Of a DNA stretch of 64,000 nt, positions 42,314 to 52,200 are shown one piece after another. Origin of the DNA: Prorocentrum cordatum (Eukaryota > Sar > Dinophyceae > Prorocentrales > Prorocentraceae); contig CAUYUJ010017786.1 in the NCBI GenBank assembly GCA_963575745.1, positions 1 through 64,000 on the forward strand. Direction: 5' to 3'. How positions within the stretch are numbered: the first letter of the stretch is position 1; the number at the start of each line of letters is the position of its first letter. Under the pieces are notes generated by a model. It did no database searches. It was given only the letters and a program-made list of their open reading frames with translations, and was not told the origin of the DNA. A program made the translations under genes and the position numbers.

Positions 42314-43970
42314 TCACCCGCCAGGGCCGTATATCCACTCCTCGAGTGTCGGCTGTGCCCTGACGACTCTGGTCTTCGCTCCCACGTCGGAGTAGCTAGC
42401 TAGGTAGGAATTGGGCTCCAGCTTCGCCTTTCGCCCGAACCGCTTGGCCAGCCACTTCTCGTGGTGCGAAGCCGCTCTGCTCTGCTCCCTCGCGCTGCAG
42501 GTGACGGTCTCTGCACCGCTTTCTATGCTGTAGCTGATGTCGTTGGTATTATTTCTCGCCTTCGTATTCCGCTGCAGCTTCTCGCAAGCGCTGTTCCCAG
42601 CGCTGTAGTTGATGATGTCGGGCTTTATCGTTTTGTCTCCGTCCGCCAGCCACACCTTGGCGATTTCAGCACGGGATTTCCACATAGCCATGCTTGTGCC
42701 GCGCTGATTTCCGAATTGTAGCTGATCACGTGGGGGCTCCGCTACACCGCCCGCTTCTTCTCGCACCTGCCACCGCCCGTCTTTCTCGCGCGCACAGCCA
42801 CTGCCGTCCCCGAGCTGCCACTGCCCGTCCTTCTCGCACGAACTGGTTGCATCCGCTGCCGGCTGCCACTGCCCGCCCTTCTCGCGAGCACCGCCACTGC
42901 CGTCCCAGAGCTGCCACTGCCCGTCCTTTTCGCACAAACTGGTTGCGTCCGCTGTAGGCTTCCACTGCCCGCCCTTCTCGCACGCCCCGACAGCCTCTCG
43001 TAGCATCCTCTGCCCTGCCTTCTCGCACGAACTGGTTGCATCCGCTGTAGGCCGCCACTGCCAGCCCTTCTCGCACGCACCGACAGCCTCTCGTAGAAGC
43101 CACTGTCCGCCCTTCTCGCACGAACTGGTTGCATCCGCTGTAGGCTGCCACTGCCAGCCCTCCTCGCGCGTACCGACAGCCTCTCGTAGCCGCCACTGCC
43201 CGTCCTTCTCGCACGTACTGGTTGCATCTGCTGTAAGCTGCCACTGCCTTCCCTTCTCGCAAGCACCGACAGCCTCTCGTAGCAGCCATTGCTCGCCCTT
43301 CTCGCCCGAGCTGGTCACTCTTTCTTGACGCTGCCACTGTCCGTCCTTCTCTACTTTCGCCTCTCCCGTCTTCTCGCCATTCCTGTTTTCTGGTCCAGCC
43401 GTGGCGACGAGGGGGAACGAGGTAGAGTGTTTCAGGGTGTAGATAGCGCAGATGTTCCCGAGTTGTGGCTGATCACGTGTTTGCCCCGCTTCGCCGCCTT
43501 CTTCTCGCACCTGCCACTGCCCGTCGTTCACACGTGTACAGCCAGCGCCTTCCTGCAGCTGCCACTGCCCGTCTTTCTCACACGAGCTGGTTGTTTCCAC
43601 TGCAGGCAGCCACTGCCCGTCCTTCTCGCACGAACTGGTCGCCCTCTCGTGACGCTGCCCCTGTCCAGCTGTGGCGACTAGCGGGCTCACGTCGGGCTCT
43701 ATCCACTCTGGCGGCCTCCACTGCCCGTCCTCCGTATGTACCTCCCACGGCGACCCCCACCAGGGTGGAGTGAGGGTGTAGAGGTCCCAGACAGCTTGCC
43801 TGCAGGTGGCGAGTTTCAGCCTGCGGTCGGCGCGCCGCCGGCTGCGGCTGGGCTTGGGGGGCCTCCCTTCGTCGCTGCCGCCTCCGCGAAGCACGTCGCG
43901 AGGGGGAAAGACGCAGGGCCCACTCCACTGCTCGGCCTGCAGCATGCGGTGCAACCTCAGGCTCTTCGCG
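42314..43970 (-). CDS. PPR-derived CEKGGQW repeat ORF
   Basis: An uninterrupted minus-strand frame of roughly 550 codons. It is dominated by alternating 15-16-residue units (CEKDGQWRLREAVGT, then REEGWQWQPTADATSS, and so on), about 18 in total. Near the C-terminus IKPDIINYSAGNSACEKL matches the PDVISYxAGISACEKGGQWQ pattern typical of dinoflagellate pentatricopeptide proteins. The array thus looks like local amplification of the ACEKGGQW segment of a PPR repeat. Canonical PPR helices are largely lost, so RNA binding is doubtful. The N-terminal leucine run upstream of about 43,985 is only the GAG microsatellite. It could be a young pseudogene or an odd but expressed protein. Confidence 0.5.
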
Positions 43971-43984
43971 CCTTTGCCTGGCGC

Positions 43985-44305
43985 TGAGGAGAGGAGGAGG
44001 AGGAGGAGGAGGAGGAGGAGGAGGAGGAGGAGGAGGAGGAGGAGAACGCGGGGCGACGTCTTCTCAAAACGAGGACCCAACACCACAGGATGGTTGGGAA
44101 AAAAAACAAGCGTCAGCTGAAGAGGAGTGGGGAGCGCCCGTGGTAGGAGGAGGAGGAGGAGGAGGAGGAGGAGAGGAGGAGGAGGAGGAGGAGGAGGAGT
44201 AAAAGGAGGAGGAGGAGGAGGAGGAGAGGAGTGAGAGGAGTGAGGAGGAGTGAGGAGGTAGATCTGTAGAGGAGGAGGAGGAGGAGGAGGAGGAGGAGGA
44301 GGCGG
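43985..44305. repeat. GAG microsatellites
   Basis: (GAG)n at 43,986-44,045 and 44,145-44,305, broken by about 100 bp. Confidence 0.92.
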
Positions 44306-44545
44306 CTAGAGCTAACTACGTGGCTAGACCAAACCAACTATTGTCATTGTAACGCTAACTCTCATACATATAAGTAGCTACTGGAATGCTCGTTGGCCCT
44401 AGCCGCGTAGAGAGAGGTCACCCGAAGAAAGCCCCTCTACTGCCCGAAAGAAAACTGGATGCAAACATCCAATTGGGTGGTTGCAGTCGGTGCCAGTTAG
44501 CTTCTGAACAAACGCAAGAGGCTAGAACCGGCCTCATTCTCGGGG
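44306..44545 (+). repeat. Dispersed element, copy 2
   Basis: Same family as 37,500-37,995: CATACATATAAGTAGCTACTG, GCGTAGAGAGAGG, CACCCGAAGAAAGCCCCTCT, GTTGCAGTCGGTGCCAGTTAG, GGCCTCATTCTCGGG. It is uninterrupted, and both copies end at a purine-rich repeat. Confidence 0.75.
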
Positions 44546-44795
44546 CAAGAAGAGGAGGAGAAACAGGAGGAGGGGGAGGAGGAGGAGGAGGAGGAGGAGG
44601 AGGAGGAGGAGGAGGAGGAGGAGGAGGAGGAGGAGGAGGAGGAGGGGCTGGAGGAGGAGGAGGAGGAGGAGGAGGAGGAGGAGGAGGAGGAGGAGGAGGA
44701 GGAGGGAGGAGGAGGAGGGAGGAGGAGGGGGAGGAGGAGGAGGAGGAGGAGGAGGAGGGGGGGAGGGAGGAGGAGGAGGAGAAGGAGGAGGAGGA
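44546..44795. repeat. GGA/GGAGGG microsatellite at the 3' end of paralogue 2
   Basis: About 250 bp of GGA. The reading frame of the gene runs through it as Pro, Ser and Leu homopolymers, so the true C-terminus is hidden here. Confidence 0.92.
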
Positions 44796-47222
44796 GTGGG
44801 GAGCGCCGGCGCCTCAGTCTTCGGCCTCTTCGCGGCTGGCTGCTCGTCCGCCGCCGCCGCGCGGGCGGCCTCGGGCTCCCCGGCCGGCGCGGCCTCGGTG
44901 TCTGCGCCGACCTTGCAGTACTCGCCGCCCCACGCGAGCTCCACGCTGTGCTGCGCCCCGCCGTCGGCCAGCAGCACGAACTTCGCCTCCAGCTGCTTGG
45001 ACGAGATGCGGTAGGGCCGCAGCTCGTCCTCTGGGTCCTCGTCCGCGTCCGCCGGGTCCGAGAAGTCCCTGGGCCGGTTCGCCAGCTGGTGCGTCAGGCC
45101 GCAGCCCCAGGCGAAGGCGTCGCCGCCCGCCGAGCAGGCGAGGGAGTGGCTGCCTCCGCACCGCAGGGTGCGGATCTCCGGCAGGCCCGCCAGCGCGCGC
45201 GGCTGGAGCACTGGGGGCGCAGAAGCACCGAGGCCATGGCCCGTCTCTTCGGCCTTGCCCCACGTGAGCACCTTGCCGCCCACCAGGGCGGCGGTGAAAT
45301 GCAGGCCGCCGCCGACCCACGACGCGCCCGCCACGCCCGGCATCTCCCGCACCGTCAGCACCGCCATGCTCATGAAGCCCAGCCCGACCTGCCCGTCGCC
45401 GTTCAGGCCGCAGCCGTGCACACTGGAGCCTTCCGTGGTGAGGAAGGTGCACTCCGAGCTCGCGAACACGCCCGACACGCCGGAGCTGAGAGCATCGAGC
45501 GACATCTCCTGCGGCACCAGGACGTTCTGCTTCTCCGGCTTGGGGACCTCTCGGTCTGGCAGCTCCACCACCAGCGCTCGCGCGCCGCCCGCGGCGGCCT
45601 GCTGGACCTCCGCCGGCCTCATGCCCTCGGCGCCCCGCTCGGAGCCAGAGGCCTCGATGACGCGGGACAGGCGCTGCCCGTCCACCTCCGTGCCACCCCC
45701 GACGCGCGGCTTCAGCTGGCCCGGCGCCTTGCCCGCCTCGATCGGCAGCGTGTGCTCCGCCAGGCCGCAGCCCGCGCCGCCGAGGAGGCCGAGCTGGCCG
45801 CAGCCGTTGGACCCCCAGGCGAAGACCTTGCGAGTGGGCCGGATCTGCCTGGCCACGGTGTGGTTGGCGCCACTGGCCACCTGGTCGCAGCCCTCCAGCA
45901 CCACCGCCGGCTCTGAGCTCTTCTCGAGCACGCCGCCCTGCTTCCTCTTGCGGGCTATGCCGATGTGGCCGTTGGAGTCCTTGTAGGTTCCCCACAGCCA
46001 GACCCGCCCCAGGGTGTCCAGGGCACAGGTGTGGTTGTCCCCGCAGGACATCCTCCGCACGACGACGCCAGAGGGCATCTCCACCGGGTGCGGCTCGCAG
46101 TCCGAGGTGTCGCTCGACACTCGACCCAACGCCCCGTCGTCGTTGCAGCCCCACGACCAGAGGCGGCCGTCCGCGGCGAGGCACACGACGTGCAGCGCGC
46201 CCACAGCCAAGTCCACGATGCGAGCCTGGGGCAGCCCCCTCACGACCGTGGGCTTCTGCCTCTCCCGCTGCGCGTCGCCCAGGCCGAGCTGGTCGCACTC
46301 CCCGCTGCCATGGACGAGCACATCCCCGCCTGGCAGCTCGCCGGCGCGCCCCCAGTCCGGCAGGCGCTCCAGCTGCTTCACTTTCGGCGCCAGGGCCAGC
46401 GTGGGCCGGAAGCCGCCCCCCGCCGGCGCGCCCGCGCCCGCAGCCTGGCCGACGCCGGCGGCGCCGAAGCCGACGCTGCCGCCACCCAGCGGCGCCGCGG
46501 CCAGGGGCGCTGCTGTGCCGAAGGAGAAGAGGCCGCCACCGGGTGGCGCCGAAGCGGCGCCCCCGCTGGCGCTTGCGCCGCCGCCCCCAGGGGCGCCGAA
46601 TCCGAAGACGACCCCGCCGCTCGAGGGCGCAGGGGCGGTGCCATCGCCGGCGCAGCTGCCCGCGGCGCCGAAGCCGAAGACGACGCCGCCGCCGCTGGCT
46701 GGCGCCGCTGCCGCCGCCGCGCCGAAGCCGAACGCGACGCCAGACGAGGCGTCGCCCGAGGGCCCCGGGGAGGCGCCGAAGGTGAAGCCGCCAGTGGAGG
46801 GCGACGCCCCGAAGCGAGAGCTGGGGCCCGCCGGCTTGGGCGCAGACGTGCCCAGGAACTTGGCGATCGTCTCGCTCTTCTGCTTCTCCTCGGCGGCCTT
46901 CAACTTCTCGATGTCGCCCTCGGACAAGCCAGGTTGGAAGCTCTCGCAGGCCTTGCACTTGATGAGGCTCGCGTCCCACTCGAGCAGACAAGTCGTGCAC
47001 CTCCACTTCTTGGCGGCACCGCCCCCATCTGGAGTCATCGAGCGCGACCGGACGGCCTCTGATGCATGCGGCACTCCCTCGAGCCAGGGAAGGGGGAAGA
47101 GGCGGCCGTCTCGTACACGCTCGTCCCTTGTCTTTGTTCCTTACCTGCTGACGCTGCCGTACTTGCTCCCACTCCCACACCAGCTTGCGCGACTTTGCCA
47201 TGGGCATATTCTTGCTCGTCAT
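44796..47222 (-). CDS. Compact FG-repeat / RanBP2-type zinc finger / RCC1 seven-blade protein (paralogue 2)
   Basis: Exon 1 (47,222-47,145) encodes MTSKNMPMAKSRKLVWEWEQ and VRQRQQ with a CAG|GTAAGG donor. A 67-bp intron (47,144-47,078) ends in a pyrimidine tract and CTCGAG. Exon 2 continues in frame from GVPHASEAVRSRSMTPDGG. The zinc finger WRCTTC...CKAC (C-x2-C-x10-C-x2-C) is followed by a Lys/Glu helix, about 130 residues of FG motifs (FTFGA, VAFGFGA, VVFGFGA, LFSFG) and seven RCC1 blades: HGSGECDQLGLGD, LWSWGCNDDGALG, VWLWGTYKDSNGHIG, VFAWGSNGCGQLG, VHGCGLNGDGQVGLG, VLTWGKAEETGHGLG and AFAWGCGLTHQLANR. It ends with an acidic segment and AAKRPKTEAP, a possible nuclear signal. The RCC1 fold suggests Ran guanine exchange; with FG repeats and the finger it may act at the pore. 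No known protein with this order comes to mind. Confidence 0.87.
47078..47144 (-). other. Paralogue 2, 67-bp GT-AG intron
   Basis: CAG|GTAAGG at the 5' side, CCTCTTCCCCCTTCCC then GGCTCGAG at the 3' side. Splicing keeps the frame between the N-terminal exon and the zinc finger exon. Unlike the introns of paralogue 1, it is canonical and short. If it is not spliced, the first in-frame ATG would be at 47,038. Confidence 0.6.
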
Positions 47223-47439
47223 TTGAAATCCGGATCCTCACGTGTGCGGTGATGGCGTGATGATCAGTATCCCCGCGTAAGGCACACACTCTCCTCATCG
47301 TATCCCCGTCTGCCCTGACCCCCTTCCCCCCTCCCACCCGATTACTGCACATGGTCATGATCTCCCCAGCCCTCATTGTCCTGGTGACGCTGCTCCTCCT
47401 CCTCCCTCCCTTCTCCTCTCCTCTCCTCCGCCAGGAGGA

Positions 47440-47900
47440 GACGGGCCCCGCTGCTCGATAAGTTCGAGAAGCTGAAGCGGTTCACGAACACGGAGGACAC
47501 GAGAACATAAAAGTCCTTTGCCAAGCTGTGGCACAGGCTCTGCAGGTGGACCCTCAAAGGCAAAAAGAAGGAGGCCACCAACGGACAAGAACAGAACCAA
47601 CTAGCGATGAGGAAGCCCAAGAAACAATTTAGTGAGGAGCACAGGCAGGATTTCGAGAGAAAGAGCCTGAGCACATTGCTGTCTGAGCCCGTCACAGCAT
47701 CGGGCCTCTTGGAGATAAACTACATTCAGAGGTGGCTGGAAGTGGGCAGAGCCGACAACATGCACTACCACCAGCTAGACGAGCCCATCGAGATGGAGGT
47801 GTAGGCCAGGCCCAAGAAGGACGAAGCCGCCAAGTACTAGGACAGTATGGCATTTTGCACCAAGGCGCTGGACGGCAACTGCAAGATCGGAGGTGAGGGA
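47440..47900 (+). pseudogene. Unrecognised coding remnant with three in-frame stops
   Basis: One plus-strand frame reads APLLDKFEKLKRFTNTEDTR then stop, KSFAKLWHRLCRWTLKGKKK and RKPKKQFSEEHRQDFERKSL, GLLEINYIQRWLEVGRADNM up to PIEMEV then stop, ARPKKDEAAKY then stop, DSMAFCTKALDGNCKI. The amino-acid composition is protein-like across the stops and a GAG|GTGAGG donor-like site follows at about 47,893. This indicates a decayed exon. I cannot assign a family. Confidence 0.5.
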
Positions 47901-48012
47901 GGGAGATCGAAGTGGAACGGAGAGCCCCTCTACCAGGAAATCGGTTTCGGTTTCGTGTTCGCGCGTGCCGTGCGTGCGGGCGAGGCGAAGCTGCGTGGGC
48001 GGGAGAGAAGAA

Positions 48013-48190
48013 AGTCTCCTCCGGCTGAGGCGCGGCCGGACCAAATGATTCCTCTCCCGGGGCCGGTGCCGCGCGGTGTCCCGCCGGTGTCCCGCCTCCG
48101 GCTGAGGCGCGGCCGGACCAAATGTTTCCTTTCCAGGGGCCGGTGCCGCGCGGTGTCCCGCCGGTGTCCCGCTGGTGTCCCGTCGGTGTC
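48013..48190. repeat. 77-bp tandem duplication and 10-bp GTGTCCCG repeats
   Basis: CTCCGGCTGAGGCGCGGCCG occurs at about 48,018 and 48,095; GGTGTCCCG(C/T) units then repeat to 48,190. GGTGTCCCGATG also punctuates the following GAT array. Confidence 0.85.
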
Positions 48191-48192
48191 CC

Positions 48193-48256
<64 letters not shown>

Positions 48257-48292
48257 GGGATGTCAATGATGTTGATGATGATGATGATAAAA

Positions 48293-48336
<44 letters not shown>

Positions 48337-49240
48337 AACGATGATGATGATGGTGTCCCGATGATGCTGATGATGATGATGTTGACAATGTTGATGATGA
48401 TGCTGATGGTGATGGTGGTGATGATGGTGTCCCGATGATGATGATGATGATGATGTTGATGATGATGTTGCTGATGATGATGATGATATTCCGATGATGA
48501 TGATGTTGATGATCCTGATGATGTTGATGATGATGGCGCGATGATGAGAAGATGATGATGATGAGATGGTGGATGATGGAAATGATGATGATGATGGTGT
48601 CCCGATGATGATGATGAGGAGGAGGAGGAGGTTGCTGATGATGCTGTTGATGATGATGGTGATGGTGATGATGGTGTGCCGATGATTATGATGATGTTGA
48701 TGATGATGATGACGATGATAGTGTCCCGATGATGATGATGATGAGGAGGAGGAGGATGGTGAGGTGGTGATGATGATGTTGATGATCGTGGCCCGTCGGT
48801 GATGATGATGTTGATGTTGATGATGATGATGGTGTTCCGATGATAATGATGATGATGATGGTGATGATGATGATGATGGTGACGATGATGATGGTGTCCC
48901 AATAATGATTACGATGATGATGTTGTTGGTGATGATGTTGCTGATGATGATGATGGTGTCCCGATGATGAGGATGATGTTGATGGTGTTGTTCATGATGA
49001 TGATGAGATGAGGTGCGATGATGGTGATGATGGTGGTGCTCCGATGATGATGATGGTGTCCCGATGGTGATGATGATGATGTTGATGATGATGATGGTGA
49101 CGATAATGGTGTCCCGATGGTGATGATGATGCTGATGATGGTGATGGTGATGGTGATGTTGATGATGATGGTGATGAGGTGATGATGATGATGGTGTCCC
49201 GATGATGATGATGCTGATGACGTTGATGACGATGATGTTG
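48191..49240. repeat. GAT/GTT microsatellite punctuated by GGTGTCCCGATG
   Basis: About 1 kb of GAT triplets with regular GGTGTCCCGATGATG insertions. The YR retrotransposon is inserted at its right end. Frames are poly-Met, poly-Asp or poly-His/Ser. Confidence 0.94.
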
Positions 49241-49332
49241 ATGTGGTCGATTCGGGGCCATCTTGTTTCATCTTTGTGCGAACGGCGGAGGGCGGCCACG
49301 AGCGCTTCGCCAGCTGCGAAGCACAGACTCGG
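49241..49332 (-). repeat. Split direct repeat B2 (3' terminus)
   Basis: ATGTGGTCGATTCGGGGCCA...GCACAGACTCGG; differs from B1 at 3 positions out of 92. Confidence 0.9.
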
Positions 49333-49368
49333 AGAAACATTAGCTCAAGTGGGTGGGAGGGCCCAGGG

Positions 49369-49425
49369 TAGAACTTGAGCGAGGGAATACGGCCGCGGAG
49401 TTACCACAAATGCCGACAAGTCGCT
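49369..49425 (-). repeat. Split direct repeat A2
   Basis: TAGAACTTGAGCGAGGGAAT...GACAAGTCGCT, 57 of 57 identical to A1. Confidence 0.93.
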
Positions 49426-49427
49426 AT

Positions 49428-49519
49428 ATGTGGTCGAGTCGGGGCCATCTTGTTTCATCTTTGTGCGAACGGCGGAGGGCGGCCACGAGCGCTACGCCAG
49501 CTGTGAAGCACAGACTCGG
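49428..49519 (-). repeat. Split direct repeat B1 (internal)
   Basis: Near-identical to B2; separated from A2 by 2 bp. Confidence 0.9.
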
Positions 49520-49560
49520 TACTACACGCTAGTCTGACCAGGTGGCAACAGCCGAATTAC

Positions 49561-50297
49561 TCATTGACCAAAAATTTTCTTATATCTCGCGGCGCGGGAC
49601 AAATGACGAGCTTCGGCCACTATCATTTCAGTGCCAGCAATTGCCACTTCTGAGGGGATACCCTTAGCAGAGGCCCGAGCTACGGCGTCAAGAGCTGGAC
49701 GCCCTAGGCCTCCCAGGTGACGTCTCTGAGTGCGATCACAAAGGCCTTGGGCGCAGAGGCAACGACGAGCGAGGCACTCAAGGTCCCGCACGCCCCAACC
49801 GACAAGGTGGATTCGCTGTCTCACGCGACCCGCATACATGCAAGAGTCGAGGGAGCAGGAAGAGGAGGACGAGGCAAGGAGAGGGGACAAGCGGGGATGC
49901 CTCCAGATGAGGCTCGACTCAGGGTGCATAAAAATGATCGGGACTCGGCGGAAGATACATTCAGCAATCAATTTGAAGGTGGAATCTGTCAGCGCGTTGG
50001 CAACTCGCACGGCACGACAGGCGGCCTCTGAGGCTCTATGTACGTGCAACAGAGAATGAACCTTGCGGACACGCGCGGCCCCTGGCGCCCAGGTGTCCCA
50101 GGGCAAGGATGCCCAGACACCGAGCACAGCTGAGCCGCGGACCCAGCCAGTCAGAGCCTTCAAGACCTGAGGGTCAGCGAGGTCGTCTAGGCGGTGACGA
50201 GCAACGTTCACCGCTACGGTGCCGAGCCCGCGGGCCTCACACACTCGCCGTACACGGTCGGGGACACAGGTGCAGAGCATGATGAGGTATGGCATTA
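49561..50297 (-). pseudogene. YR element C-terminal domain, possibly methyltransferase-like
   Basis: About 245 residues after the recombinase, in a frame different from it. Segments: RRVCEARGLGTVAVNVARHR, LTGWVRGSAVLGVWASLPWD and IFRRVPIIFMHPESSLIW. In related dinoflagellate elements as I remember them, the same positions read roughly GTPC..W and ENP.SS.LW, which resemble the loops of a class I DNA methyltransferase; here they are LPWDTW and MHPESSLIW. So the fold is inferred and catalysis is unlikely. It ends RYKKIFGQ and a stop just before B1. Confidence 0.45.
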
Positions 50298-50333
50298 CAG
50301 TGGCATGCGCCCGCGCTCGTCGCCACAGGCGCC

Positions 50334-51230
50334 TCACTCGAAGAGCCACATGACGGCCCCCACGGGAGCCGTCTGCACCGGCGGTGACGCCGACAGCGGC
50401 CTCAGGGGCGGCAGCGGCAGCGAGAGGAAGCCCGTCCTCGCCATCACGTCCATGCCGAGGAGGACCAGGGCCTCCGCGAAGGCGAGCCGCAGCTGGTGTG
50501 GCGTGAAGGCGCAGAGGCTCTCCTCCTTGCGGCCTTGCCGCAACGCCTCGAGGAGAGGCCAGAGAGGCGGATCGTCGACGATGACGCGCTCGACGGTCTC
50601 CCCCGTCTTGCCACGCCCCCCGCTCGCCGCGTCGATCACCAGCAACGCCCAGTGCTGGTAGCCGTCCGTGGGGCCCGACCTCGGAGCGATCAGGGTGGCC
50701 GCCGTGAGTCGGTAGGCCTCGCTGGGGCGCAGGCATGTGCCGAATGCAATCCTCACGAGGGCCGCCTGCGACAGAAGGCCCCGAGACACCCGCACGCCCA
50801 CGATGACGAACCTCGCGACCCTCGGCAGCGGGAGGAGCGTCTGCGGCGGCACACGCTTCGTCCTGCCCTGGCGGGCCCGCAAGGCCCGTGGCAGCGGCCG
50901 GCTCCCCATCAGCATCGACGGCAACTGGTGCTTCAGAGCGGCCATCGTGACGCGGCCCGTCGCACTGTCGTACCCGCCGAGGAACAGGTGGACGAAGGAC
51001 ACCACGGGGATCGCGACGAGCTCGACGCTGTTCGCGAAGTCCCTGGCGGTCCAGAGGCACCAGTTCAGAAGCCTGAGGGCGGAGGCGTGGTAGTACCTGC
51101 CCGTCGGCTCCGAGACCGCGCAGGCCTCCAGCACCGACCGCCCGCCCCGCAGGAGAGTCAGCGGACCAGGCTGCACCCGCTGGCCCCGCGCCGCCTTGAT
51201 CAGCTCCGTGGGGGATCCGCAGGCGGCGCG
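50334..51230 (-). pseudogene. YR element tyrosine recombinase domain
   Basis: PLLTLLRGG-like linker, then a helical core-binding part (YHASALRLLNWCLWTARDFA) and the catalytic part VARFVIVGVRVSRGLLSQAA, IAFGTCLRPSEAYRLTAATL, where Arg of LRPSE is the first catalytic Arg of tyrosine recombinases. HWALLVIDAASGGRGKTGET and SLCAFTPHQLRLAFAEAL follow. The C-terminal H-x-x-R and the nucleophilic Tyr cannot be placed; a frame break around 50,400 removes them. Confidence 0.72.
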
Positions 51231-52200
51231 AGACGAGGTACGACCCGACGTCCTCGAAGCTAGGGCCGACGAAGAAGCCCTCCCTCGACGGCTTGTCCGC
51301 GACGTTCCTCTCTGACGGCACCCACCGCACGAGCAGGCGCAGGCCACAGGCGAGGGCCACGCCAGCGATGCGCCGAAGGGCGCGGAGAAGATGACGGCTC
51401 CCAGACCGCCCCTTGCCGACCGAAAGGGCTAGAGCCAAATTGTCCACAATACAGACGACGCGATGATGATGAGCACTCAGGGCCCTCGAAGCGTGATGGA
51501 CGCTGAACCCCAGGGCCTCCGCCTCGTACTGAAGGATATCGCAGCCCCGTCGGGTGTGACGGCTAGAGTGAATGGTCTTCCAACCCTCGGCCCCGTAGAT
51601 GGACTCAGGAACCTCGTAGAACCCACTGAGCCCAGCCGACGAAGCAGTACGAGCAGTAGACGATGTGTCGGCACGGCAACCGTCGGCAGCATCGCCTCGA
51701 CCGTCGACGTCTAGGGCGTGTGATCTGGCAGGCACAGCATCCCCATGACGATACCTCCAACGTTCGGCGACTCGGCCGACCTCGGACGACAGCGTAGGGG
51801 AGACCTCCTCGACACAGACACCCTTGCCGAACGGCGACGCATCAGACGCATACACCCGTGGATACCAGCGAGACCTTGTAGAGGCACTCCAGAGCGGGAT
51901 GAGGGCCACGGCAGCCGACAACTCCCTGACGACGGAGGGCCACAAGGGTCCAGGATGGGGTCCCACAGCCCCCATGAACCGATAGACCGCGTTAAAGATG
52001 CTCAGAACGTCGCGCCTCAGGATCATCCCCCAGGCACAGTGGCCTACGAGCACGCTGAGGGCCCCAGCAGAGGCCCGCCCACGCTTCAACAGTCCGAGAA
52101 CGGCTTGACGAGTGCGAGCGAGGCGGTCAGGACGAACGCGAATGATCCCAGAGGTTCCGTCGATCTCCAAGCCCGTGAAGACCCCCTTTACAGACCGCAG
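51225..52200 (-). pseudogene. YR element RNase H domain
   Basis: Frame change at about 52,190 joins the RT tail to GLEIDGTSGIIRVRPDRLAR and a connection region (LVGHCAWGMILRRDVLSIFN). The RNase H strand RVYASDASPFGKGVCV carries the first Asp; CIVDNLALALSVGKGRSGS has the later Asp; LLVRWVPSERNVADKPSR closes the fold in the style of DIRS and Ty3 RNase H. Confidence 0.8.

Noticed and set aside
47076-47092. Spliced-leader-like CCTGGCTCGAG just upstream of paralogue 2 exon 2
   Set aside because: Only about 9 of 14 bases match the SL 3' part, and the same bases serve as a good 3' splice site in the two-exon model.
44814-47222. 802-codon frame parallel to paralogue 2
   Set aside because: Only its first ~26 codons (MTSKNMPMAKSRK...RQRQQ) look real and are used as exon 1; the remainder is an out-of-frame shadow of the RCC1 exon.
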